A stretch of DNA of 5,059 nucleotides from Coriobacteriia bacterium. Its GTDB lineage: Bacteria; Actinomycetota; Coriobacteriia; Coriobacteriales; UBA8131. Below are positions 1 through 5,059 of this stretch, piece after piece. Within the stretch, counting starts at the first letter, position 1; every line of letters begins with the position of its first letter. The notes under the pieces were generated by a model, which did no database searches, was not told where the DNA came from, and worked only from the letters and a program-made list of their open reading frames with translations. A program made the position numbers and the translations under genes. The DNA is taken from assembly GCA_009779015.1 (NCBI GenBank), contig WRFC01000076.1:1-5059 (forward strand). The letters are read 5' to 3'.

Positions 1-129
1 CTGGCCAACGAAGGCTTTTTGGCCAAGGCCGACCCCGCTGTGATTGCCCAGACCCAAGAGAACGCCGACACCCTGAACGCCGAGATCGCGCAGATCGAGG
101 CGCAGATCAAAAGCCTGCAGGGCGCGTGA
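1..129 (+). CDS. valS: Valine--tRNA ligase, C-terminal end (5'-truncated by window)
   Basis: Only the last 42 codons are present; the frame runs from base 1 to a TGA at 127-129. The peptide opens with LANEGFLAKADPAVIAQ, matching the L-x-N-E-x-F-L-x-K-A-P pattern at the start of the C-terminal arm of valyl-tRNA synthetase. The rest is a short helical stretch with regularly spaced hydrophobic residues (L..I..I...I..L) among E, Q and K, as expected for the antiparallel coiled coil that contacts the tRNA. The enzyme is a cytoplasmic class I synthetase that attaches valine to tRNA-Val and edits mischarged threonine. The catalytic and editing domains lie outside the window. folC directly downstream is a common valS partner in Firmicutes and Actinobacteria, which supports the call. 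The last bases (GGCGCGTGAG) seed the tandem repeat that follows. Confidence 0.88.
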   Translation: MANEGFLAKADPAVIAQTQENADTLNAEIAQIEAQIKSLQGA

Positions 130-187
130 GCGCGTGAGCGCGGGTACGCCGCAACGCGTGAGCGCGGGTACGCCGCAACGCGTGAGC
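123..187 (+). repeat. 24-bp tandem repeat across the valS stop and the valS-folC gap
   Basis: Two identical 24-bp copies lie at 131-154 and 155-178. Each is CGCGTGAG followed by CGCGGGTACGCCGCAA. A partial copy (CGCGTGAGC) follows at 179-187, and another CGCGTGAG precedes the array at 123-130, overlapping the last codon and stop of valS. The 8-mer CGCGTGAG therefore occurs four times, at 123, 131, 155 and 179. Each full unit can form a small hairpin, GCGG-GTACG-CCGC (140-152 and 164-176). No T-run follows, so neither hairpin looks like a standard intrinsic terminator. The unit length is a multiple of three, and in the valS/folC frame it reads RERGYAAT. Replication slippage at a short GC-rich repeat is the simplest origin. 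The rest of the gap (188-246) is less GC-rich and holds no promoter I can defend. Confidence 0.9.
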
Positions 188-234
188 ACAAAGCGTTTCT
201 CCCCAAGTCTTTTATATGCCGACCGATGCCGAAT

Positions 235-238
235 GGAG
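235..238 (+). promoter_or_regulatory. Ribosome binding site that decides the folC start
   Basis: GGAG at 235-238 lies 8 bases before the ATG at 247. The earlier in-frame ATG at 226 has no purine-rich site upstream (its leader reads TATATGCCGACCG), and the GGAG falls inside the ORF if 226 is used. This favours 247 as the true start. Confidence 0.65.
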
Positions 239-246
239 CCTACAAC

Positions 247-1557
247 ATGACCACACCTGACAATGACTGGCGCGCCGCCTCGGATGATGAGCGTTACGCC
301 CGGGCGCTGGCCGCCCTGCACGAGGTCCTGCAGTTTGGGATCGAGGCCTCGCTCGAGGGCATGTTCGCCCTTATGGAGTTCATCGGCAACCCCGAGCGCG
401 CCTACCCGAGCATCCAGATCGCCGGGACCAACGGCAAGACCTCGACCGCCCGCTTTACGGCCGCCATTCTCAAGGCCTGCGGCTATCAGACCGGGCTCTA
501 CACCTCGCCCGAGCTGATCGAGTACCCCGAGCGCATTGAGCTAGACGGCCAGGTGATCAGCCACGGGCTGTTTGCCAGCGTCGTCTTAGAGGCCTACGAT
601 GCCGCCCAAGAGGCCATCGCCAAGGGGCTGATCGGCTCGATCACCGAGTTCGAGGTCCTGACCGCCGCCGCTCTCAGCCTCTACGCCCAGCGCCCGGTGG
701 ACTTCGCGGTGCTCGAGGTCGGCCTGGGCGGGCGCTGGGACGCCACCAGCGTCGTCACCCCGGTGGTGGCCGTGGTCACGGGCATCGGCCTCGACCACAT
801 CAACATCTTGGGCGACACCGTCGAGAAGATCGCCGCCGAAAAGGCCGCCATCATCAAGCCCGGCGGCCAGGCCATCCTCGGCCCCGGCACGGCCGAGACA
901 CGCCAGGTCTTTCTCGACCGCTGCGCCGAGGTCGGCGCCACCTACCAGATCATCGAGACGCCCAGCCAGCCCGCGTTCGACTACCTCGGCCCCAGCTACC
1001 AGCAGACCAACATCGCCGTCGCGCGCGCCGCCGTCGAGACCGCACTCGGCCACCCGGTCGAGCACGAGACGGTCCAGCGCGCCCTCAACGACCTCGTCAT
1101 CCCCGGCCGCTTCGAGACCATTAGGGCCGAGCCCCTGCTCATGATCGATGCCTCGCACAACCCCCAATCGGCCATCTACCTGCGCCAGGCCCTGCTCGAA
1201 CGCTACGGTTTGCAAACAAATGCCAGGGGAGAAGAGCGCTTGAACACGCTGCACACACTGCTCCTCGGCATCTTGGCCGACAAAGACGCCAAGGGTATCA
1301 TCGAGGCCCTGACGCCGCTCTTCAGTCAACTGGTGGTCACCCAAAGCACTTCTGACCGGGCAATCGAGGCCTCTGAGCTGGCTAGCCTGGTCGAGGCCAT
1401 CGACGGGCGCCGCCCGGCTGTCTATGCCGATGTCGAGGCGGCGTTTGCCGCAGTCACCGCTTCGGGGCAGCCGACAATGGCTACCGGTTCGATCACAATT
1501 GCCGGAGAAGTCAAGGCGGCTTGCACAGGCAGGCCGCAACGCCAGCATCTGGCTTAG
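247..1557 (+). CDS. folC: Folylpolyglutamate synthase / dihydrofolate synthase
   Basis: A Mur-ligase-family cytoplasmic enzyme that adds glutamate to (tetrahydro)folate using ATP; many bacterial versions also make dihydrofolate from dihydropteroate. The sequence alone does not show whether this one does both. From the 247 start it is 436 residues, a usual length. Visible motifs: the P-loop GTNGKTST at about 60-67; the FolC signature VLEVGLGGRWDATS at about 155-168; LDH at 182-184; EKAAII with the probable carbamylated lysine near 199; IPGRFE at 285-290; DASHNP at 301-306, starting the C-terminal domain; LADKD at 343-347; and GSITIAGEV near 414-422. Oddities: the usual TSPHL loop reads TSPEL (86-90), and the stretch before QQTN (about 235-255) is shorter than in typical FolC. 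A start at 226 would add seven residues but lacks a ribosome site. folC is in the same frame as valS, 117 bp downstream. It ends in TAG. Confidence 0.95.
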   Translation: MTTPDNDWRAASDDERYARALAALHEVLQFGIEASLEGMFALMEFIGNPERAYPSIQIAGTNGKTSTARFTAAILKACGYQTGLYTSPELIEYPERIELDGQVISHGLFASVVLEAYDAAQEAIAKGLIGSITEFEVLTAAALSLYAQRPVDFAVLEVGLGGRWDATSVVTPVVAVVTGIGLDHINILGDTVEKIAAEKAAIIKPGGQAILGPGTAETRQVFLDRCAEVGATYQIIETPSQPAFDYLGPSYQQTNIAVARAAVETALGHPVEHETVQRALNDLVIPGRFETIRAEPLLMIDASHNPQSAIYLRQALLERYGLQTNARGEERLNTLHTLLLGILADKDAKGIIEALTPLFSQLVVTQSTSDRAIEASELASLVEAIDGRRPAVYADVEAAFAAVTASGQPTMATGSITIAGEVKAACTGRPQRQHLA

Positions 1558-1574
1558 AGCAAATTTGCTAGAAT
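1558..1574 (+). promoter_or_regulatory. Candidate extended -10 promoter overlapped by a 12-bp palindrome
   Basis: AGCAAATTTGCT at 1558-1569 is a perfect palindrome that begins on the base after the folC stop. It overlaps TGCTAGAAT (1566-1574), which fits an extended -10 element (TG-N-TATAAT with one mismatch). No convincing -35 hexamer lies 16-18 bp upstream. The surroundings are far more AT-rich than the flanking genes. If real, the promoter would drive the zinc-ribbon gene and probably thrS, leaving a leader of about 50 nt, and the palindrome could be an operator. It is too symmetric, with no loop, to act as an RNA hairpin. No transcription data support this. Confidence 0.4.
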
Positions 1575-1622
1575 TATTCAAGTAAAGGCCACTTCAGAGC
1601 GGCCAGCATGAACAGGAATGAG

Positions 1623-1627
1623 AAGGA
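1623..1627 (+). promoter_or_regulatory. Ribosome binding site with short spacing, zinc-ribbon gene
   Basis: AAGGA lies only three bases before the ATG at 1631, closer than the usual 5-9. A second AGGA at 1614-1617 sits 13 bases away. No other in-frame start with a better site exists nearby, so 1631 remains the best start. Confidence 0.5.
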
Positions 1628-1630
1628 ACT

Positions 1631-2065
1631 ATGGGCTTACAAGATGTCATCCAAGCGTTGGTGACCCCACAGTTAGAGGCCTTTGCGATCGCCGTGATCA
1701 TCGTCATCGCCATCCTCTACCTGATTTCTGTGGTTTGGGTGATCCGCGACTCTTATCTGCGCGGGGCCAACCCGATCGTCTGGGGGCTGATTGCCCTGAT
1801 ACCCTTCATCGGGGCGTTCACCTATGCGATGCTGAGGCCGCCGATGCTGCTCTCGGACCGCGACGAGCAAGACCTCGACTTCACGCTCAAGCAGCGTGAG
1901 TTGCTAAAATACGGCGAGTGCGCCAACTGCGGCTACCCGGTCGAACGCGATTACCTGATGTGCCCGCAATGCGGCACCCAGCTGAAAAACGAGTGCCCCA
2001 GCTGCGGGCGCCCCCTCAACCCCGAATGGAAGGTCTGCCCCTACTGTTGCACCAAGGTGCATTAG
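1631..2065 (+). CDS. Membrane-anchored double zinc-ribbon protein, function unknown
   Basis: A protein of 144 residues. Two hydrophobic helices come first, at about 15-38 and 47-68, joined by a short charged loop (RDSYLRGANP). The helix-loop-helix, ending in IPFIGAFTYAMLRPP, resembles the PLDc_N-type membrane hairpin (W-x-L-x-P-x-x-G-x-x-x-Y). An acidic then mixed-charge linker (about 75-93, DRDEQDLD) follows. The C-terminal domain holds four CxxC knuckles: C97/C100, C111/C114, C122/C125 and C136/C139, the spacing of two zinc ribbons (DZR-type), with one extra cysteine at 140. The positively charged loop after helix 1 suggests the loop is cytoplasmic, which would place the zinc ribbons on the opposite face, but the two helices and RPP after helix 2 make topology uncertain. 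I recall similar proteins in Coriobacteriia; none has a function I know. It lies between folC and thrS, with 46 bp to thrS. Zinc ribbons often bind nucleic acid or protein, so no specific role is claimed. Confidence 0.85.
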   Translation: MGLQDVIQALVTPQLEAFAIAVIIVIAILYLISVVWVIRDSYLRGANPIVWGLIALIPFIGAFTYAMLRPPMLLSDRDEQDLDFTLKQRELLKYGECANCGYPVERDYLMCPQCGTQLKNECPSCGRPLNPEWKVCPYCCTKVH

Positions 2066-2111
2066 TCGGCTGGCCTTCTCGATTCTCACCGACAGCGAAA
2101 GTAGATAAAAG

Positions 2112-4028
2112 ATGCTGATCAATTTGCCTGACGGCTCGGCGCGCGAGCTTGAAGATGGCGTTAGCGCGGCCACGCTGGCCCAGTCCATCGGCCCCGGCCT
2201 AGCCAAGGCCGCCCTGGCGGCCAAGGTCAACGGCACGCTCTGCGACCTCGGCCACACCTTGGCCGACGGCGACACGGTCGAGATCGTCACGGCACGCTCG
2301 CCCGAGGCGCTGGACCTGCTGCGCCATTCCACGGCACATGTCATGGCCGCCGCCATCCAGGCGCTTTACCCGGCCACCGCATTCGGCATCGGGCCGGCCA
2401 TCGAGGACGGGTTTTACTACGACATCGACTGCCCCGTCCAGCTTTCCCCTGATGACCTGGCGGCCATCGAGGCCAAGATGGCACAGATCATCGAGGCCGC
2501 AATACCCTTTGAGCGCCAAGACATATCACGCGGCCAGGCGCGCGCGCTCTTCTCAGACCAGCCCCTGAAGCTCGAGCTAATCGACGAGCTGCCCGAGAGC
2601 GAGGTCATCTCGGCCTACCAGCTGGGCAGCTTCTGCGACCTCTGCCGCGGGCCGCACCTGCCCAACAGCTCGTTTGTCAAGGCCGTCAAGCTGACCAAGC
2701 TGGCGGGGGCCTATTGGCGGGGCGACAACACCCGCCCCACGCTCCAGCGCGTCTACGGCAGCGCTTGGTTCAGCCCGGCCGACCTCGAGGCCTACCTCAC
2801 GCGCATCCAAGAGGCCGAGAAGCGCGACCACCGCAAGCTCGGCCGCGAGCTCGGCATCTTCATGACCGACGACCGCGCCGGGGTCGGCCTGCCCCTCTAC
2901 CTGCCCAACGGCGCCCGCGTCATCCGCCTGCTCCAAGAGTGGCTGCGCAAAGACCTCTACCGCGCCGGCTACGACGAGGTCATCACGCCGCACATCTACA
3001 ACGCCGACCTCTGGAAGCAGAGTGGCCACTACAACTTCTACCACGACAACATGTACTTTTTTACCATCGACGAATCGGCCGAAAAGGACCAAAGCAAGCT
3101 GGCCGAGTACGCCGTCAAGCCCATGAACTGCCCCGGGCACGTCTTGCTCTACGACTGCGAGCTGCGCTCGTACCGCGACCTGCCGCTGCGCTTCTTTGAG
3201 TTTGGCACCGTCTACCGCCACGAGATGAGCGGTGTCGTGCACGGCCTCTTGCGGGCACGCGGCTTTACCCAAGACGATGCCCACATCTTCTGCATGAAAT
3301 CGCAGGTGATCGACGAGGTCGTGGCCATCCTCGGGCTGGTCGACCACATCATGGGGACCTTTGGCTTCAGCTACAGCGCCGAGATCTCGACCCGCCCCGA
3401 CAAGTCTATCGGCTCGGACGAGAACTGGGAGTATGCCACCGATTCTTTGATGGAGGCCTGCCGGCGCTTTGACCTGGCCTTTGACATAAACGAGGGCGAC
3501 GGCGCCTTTTATGGCCCCAAAATCGACATCAAAGTCAAAGACGCCATCGGCCGCACCTGGCAGCTCTCGACCATCCAGGTCGACTTCAACTTTCCCGAGC
3601 GCTTCAACCTCACCTACCGCACGGCCGAGAACACCAGCGAGCAGCCCTGGATGCTGCACCGCGCGATCTTTGGCTCGCTGGAGCGCTTTTTAGGCATCCT
3701 CATCGAGCATTACGCCGGCGCCCTGCCACTCTGGCTGGCACCCGTCCAAGTCGCCGTCATCCCCATCGCCGACCGCCACCTCGAGTACGCCGCCAGCGTG
3801 CGCCGCGCGCTCGAAAGCGTCGGCGGCCGCGTCACCGTCTACGACCAAAACGAGCCGATGCGCTCCAAGATCGCCAAGGCCCAGCTGGCCAAGACCCCCT
3901 ACATGCTGGTCGTCGGCGACAAAGAGCAAGCGGAGCAGGCCGTGGGCGTGCGCGAACGCACGGCCGGCGACCAAGGCATGCAGCCCTTGGCCGACTTCGT
4001 CCGCATCATCGAGGCCTCAGGGGTCTAA
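2112..4028 (+). CDS. thrS: Threonine--tRNA ligase
   Basis: A cytoplasmic class II synthetase that charges tRNA-Thr and edits mis-attached serine. It has 638 residues, the full bacterial length (E. coli 642). Domains in order: TGS at 1-60 (INLPDGS); editing domain at about 62-225 with the HxxxH site (H72, H76) and C178/H182 in DLCRGPH; catalytic core at about 240-535; anticodon-binding domain at about 540-638 (WLAPVQV, GDKEQ). The zinc ligands of the active site are C340 (MNCPGH), H391 (DDAHIF) and H516 (MLHRAIFGS). Motif 2 is YRHE (R369) and motif 3 has R525 in SLERF. The region before EYAVKPMNC (about 315-331) is roughly nine residues longer than in E. coli, and the C-terminus is slightly shorter. 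The ATG at 2112 is fixed by an in-frame TAA at 2106. The leader has only a weak site (GAAAG, 2097-2101). No T-box leader fits in the 46-bp gap. Confidence 0.97.
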   Translation: MLINLPDGSARELEDGVSAATLAQSIGPGLAKAALAAKVNGTLCDLGHTLADGDTVEIVTARSPEALDLLRHSTAHVMAAAIQALYPATAFGIGPAIEDGFYYDIDCPVQLSPDDLAAIEAKMAQIIEAAIPFERQDISRGQARALFSDQPLKLELIDELPESEVISAYQLGSFCDLCRGPHLPNSSFVKAVKLTKLAGAYWRGDNTRPTLQRVYGSAWFSPADLEAYLTRIQEAEKRDHRKLGRELGIFMTDDRAGVGLPLYLPNGARVIRLLQEWLRKDLYRAGYDEVITPHIYNADLWKQSGHYNFYHDNMYFFTIDESAEKDQSKLAEYAVKPMNCPGHVLLYDCELRSYRDLPLRFFEFGTVYRHEMSGVVHGLLRARGFTQDDAHIFCMKSQVIDEVVAILGLVDHIMGTFGFSYSAEISTRPDKSIGSDENWEYATDSLMEACRRFDLAFDINEGDGAFYGPKIDIKVKDAIGRTWQLSTIQVDFNFPERFNLTYRTAENTSEQPWMLHRAIFGSLERFLGILIEHYAGALPLWLAPVQVAVIPIADRHLEYAASVRRALESVGGRVTVYDQNEPMRSKIAKAQLAKTPYMLVVGDKEQAEQAVGVRERTAGDQGMQPLADFVRIIEASGV

Positions 4029-4054
4029 ACGATCATGGACTGGACCATCGTTTA
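4026..4054 (+). promoter_or_regulatory. Stem-loop spanning the thrS stop and the next start codon
   Basis: TAAACGAT (4026-4033) pairs perfectly with ATCGTTTA (4047-4054). After a 3-nt bulge (CAT, 4034-4036), GG (4037-4038) pairs with CC (4045-4046), leaving the loop ACTGGA. The thrS TAA opens the left arm and the downstream ATG (4035-4037) sits at the bulge. The likely ribosome site AGGGG (4019-4023) lies just outside the stem. A ribosome reaching the thrS stop would melt the structure, so it could couple translation of the two genes. No T-run follows, so a terminator is unlikely. Confidence 0.45.
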
Positions 4055-4988
4055 CTCGGCTGTCGGTGTTTGTGCAGCATTGCTGGCCGGCTACCTCATC
4101 CGCCGCAACCTCAAAAAGCCGCCTGCCCAGCGGCAGCCCAGCACTTCTCCCCTTAAATCGCTTGAACCTGATGAGAAGGCGGCGCTGTTTGCGCTGTTTG
4201 AGCCGACGGCCATGCCCTTCATCAGGCTCACACCGGCACTCAAGCCCACGGGCGTCTTTGATTGCAAGGTGGGCGGCACACCCTATCTGCCGCCGCTGTT
4301 CGACTACCCCCACAACACCAGCCCCGGCAGCAATGGCGGCCCTCTGAGGCTGCTTGTCCAACTGAACTTTGGGCAGCTGCCGCATCTGCCAGGGTATCCC
4401 CAGAATGGCATTCTCCAGGTCTACATCGCCGACGATAGCAATGACGACCTGTATGGCCTGGACCGGCAGCACCCAACGGCGCAGGCGGCCTGGCGGGTGG
4501 TCTACCACAAAGACATCGTGGACGACGAAAGGCGGCTGCAGCCGGCCCCGCCCCTAGACGATGCCAAAGAGGCGTACTTTCCCCTCAATGGCGAGTTTGG
4601 GCTCGAGGCGCAGCTGGCAGAGCAGGCGCTGAGCCGGACCGACTACCGCTGGAACGCTTTTTTTGAGCAGACGGTCGCGCCCAGCCCGCTCTACCAGTCG
4701 CTTCAGGTAAAGTATTCAGAGCTTGAGCTTGAGATCGCGCTGGCCGAGCTGACCGTGCCGCTCGACCTCAAGGTCGGCGGCTACCCCCAGTTCACCCAGG
4801 CGGACCCACGCGACGGCAGCGGTCTAGAAGCCTATTCACAGCTTTTGGTGCAACTAGATTCTTGGGAAGCCGACAACGGCATGGGCATCTTGTTTGGCGA
4901 CTACGGCGTGGCCAATTGGTTCATCAAGCCCAGCGCCTTGGCGGCCCGCGACTTCTCAGACATACTCTACAACTGGGATTGCTATTGA
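4035..4988 (+). CDS. DUF1963 (YwqG-family) protein with N-terminal membrane anchor
   Basis: A protein of 317 residues. One hydrophobic helix (about 3-22) is followed by RRNLKK, so the bulk of the protein is probably cytoplasmic and tethered to the membrane. A proline-rich linker follows (about 28-45). The rest matches the DUF1963/YwqG family: KVGGTPYLPP (78-87), LRLLVQLNFGQLP (104-116), GILQVYI (125-131), YGLD (140-143), WRVVYHKDI (153-161), and the ending VANWFIKPSAL...DFSDILYNWDCY, typical of the family C-terminus. The pattern KVGG-x-P followed by LLVQL occurs twice (78-110 and 246-273), consistent with an internal duplication. Biochemical function is unknown; Bacillus YwqG has a known fold but no activity I can cite. 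The gene starts 6 bp after thrS, so it is probably co-transcribed and perhaps translationally coupled. The TGA stop falls exactly where the family ends. Confidence 0.88.
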   Translation: MDWTIVYSAVGVCAALLAGYLIRRNLKKPPAQRQPSTSPLKSLEPDEKAALFALFEPTAMPFIRLTPALKPTGVFDCKVGGTPYLPPLFDYPHNTSPGSNGGPLRLLVQLNFGQLPHLPGYPQNGILQVYIADDSNDDLYGLDRQHPTAQAAWRVVYHKDIVDDERRLQPAPPLDDAKEAYFPLNGEFGLEAQLAEQALSRTDYRWNAFFEQTVAPSPLYQSLQVKYSELELEIALAELTVPLDLKVGGYPQFTQADPRDGSGLEAYSQLLVQLDSWEADNGMGILFGDYGVANWFIKPSALAARDFSDILYNWDCY

Positions 4989-4993
4989 TACGC

Positions 4994-5008
4994 AACGCAC
5001 CGCGCGTT
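4994..5008 (+). other. Short inverted repeat after the DUF1963 gene
   Basis: AACGC (4994-4998) and GCGTT (5004-5008) form a 5-bp stem with a 5-nt loop, beginning five bases after the DUF1963 stop. No T-run follows on either strand, and the stem is short. It may be a weak transcript-end structure or chance. Confidence 0.25.
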
Positions 5009-5013
5009 AACCC

Positions 5014-5021
5014 AAGGGGGG
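5014..5021 (+). promoter_or_regulatory. Strong ribosome binding site before the last ORF
   Basis: AAGGGGGG at 5014-5021 ends nine bases before the ATG at 5031. It is the strongest Shine-Dalgarno-like sequence in the window and the main evidence that a gene starts at 5031. Confidence 0.55.
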
Positions 5022-5030
5022 CGGCCACCG

Positions 5031-5059
5031 ATGCTGCTGCTTGACGCCTTTCGCGTGCA
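5031..5059 (+). CDS. Start of an unidentified gene (3'-truncated by window)
   Basis: Nine codons are visible, reading MLLLDAFRV, before the window ends. The start follows a purine-rich ribosome binding site and lies 42 bp after the DUF1963 stop on the same strand, so it may belong to the same transcript. Too little remains to name a family. The alternative, a convergent gene whose end lies here, is possible: one reverse frame is open from the window edge to a stop near 5008-5010. The good ribosome site makes a forward gene more likely. Confidence 0.5.

Noticed and set aside
127..129. TGA as a recoded (Trp, Gly or Sec) codon
   Set aside because: ValS ends naturally here with its coiled-coil arm, DUF1963 also ends at a TGA at its usual C-terminus, and no gene has an internal TGA. 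No SECIS-like element is apparent.
140..176. Intrinsic terminator after valS
   Set aside because: The two hairpins have 4-bp stems and no following T-run.
123..187. CRISPR-like array
   Set aside because: The units are directly abutting 24-mers without unique spacers, and only two are complete.
216..260. Short upstream ORF (MPTDAEWSLQHDHT) overlapping the folC start
   Set aside because: It has 14 codons and no ribosome site; it probably reflects the chance ATGCCGA repeat at 216 and 226.
586..1581. Long reverse-strand ORF opposite folC (331 codons)
   Set aside because: It lies wholly opposite a certain gene. Its translation is rich in G, D, V, A and L without domain motifs, as expected for the antisense of a GC-rich gene.
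1618..1899. Overlapping + strand ORF in another frame of the zinc-ribbon gene
   Set aside because: Its arginine- and proline-rich translation is a frame shadow; the 1631 frame has clear membrane helices and CxxC motifs.
2066..2111. T-box riboswitch upstream of thrS
   Set aside because: The gap is only 46 bp and lacks the T-box sequence and the terminator/antiterminator pair.
2577..3659. Long reverse-strand ORF opposite thrS (360 codons)
   Set aside because: Its V/G/A/D-rich translation with no recognisable motif mirrors the codon bias of thrS. No ribosome site or separate context supports it.

Overview
The window looks like a GC-rich bacterial chromosome segment with standard housekeeping content. 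All genes lie on the + strand and are tightly packed: the 3' end of valS, folC, a small membrane-anchored double-zinc-ribbon protein, thrS, a membrane-anchored DUF1963/YwqG-family protein, and the first nine codons of another gene. Two things point to an actinobacterium, most likely of class Coriobacteriia (Eggerthella/Slackia-like): the valS-folC order, and the unusual combination of two N-terminal membrane segments with a C-terminal pair of zinc ribbons. That placement is from memory of the families, not from a database search. Stops used are TGA (valS, DUF1963), TAG (folC, zinc ribbon) and TAA (thrS). No TGA lies inside any gene, so the code appears standard.

Layout. Positions 1-129 encode the C-terminal coiled-coil arm of valyl-tRNA synthetase. 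A 117-bp gap follows; its first half is a 24-bp tandem repeat whose repeated core includes the GCGTGA that ends valS. The reading frame stays open from just after the valS TGA straight into folC. folC (247-1557) is followed by a 73-bp gap holding a perfect 12-bp palindrome that overlaps an extended -10 promoter-like motif. The zinc-ribbon gene (1631-2065) and thrS (2112-4028) follow. Only 6 bp separate thrS from the DUF1963 gene (4035-4988), and that junction sits in a 10-bp stem-loop containing the thrS stop and the next start. A last ORF begins at 5031 behind a strong ribosome binding site.

Functionally, ValS and ThrS charge tRNAs for translation, and FolC makes polyglutamylated folates used in one-carbon metabolism, including formyl-Met-tRNA initiation. 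The two membrane-anchored proteins have no assigned function; their only link to translation is position. I see no mobile element, CRISPR array, RNA gene or defence system. The points most worth checking are the repeat and open frame at valS-folC, the stem-loop at thrS-DUF1963, and the conserved-looking zinc-ribbon gene.
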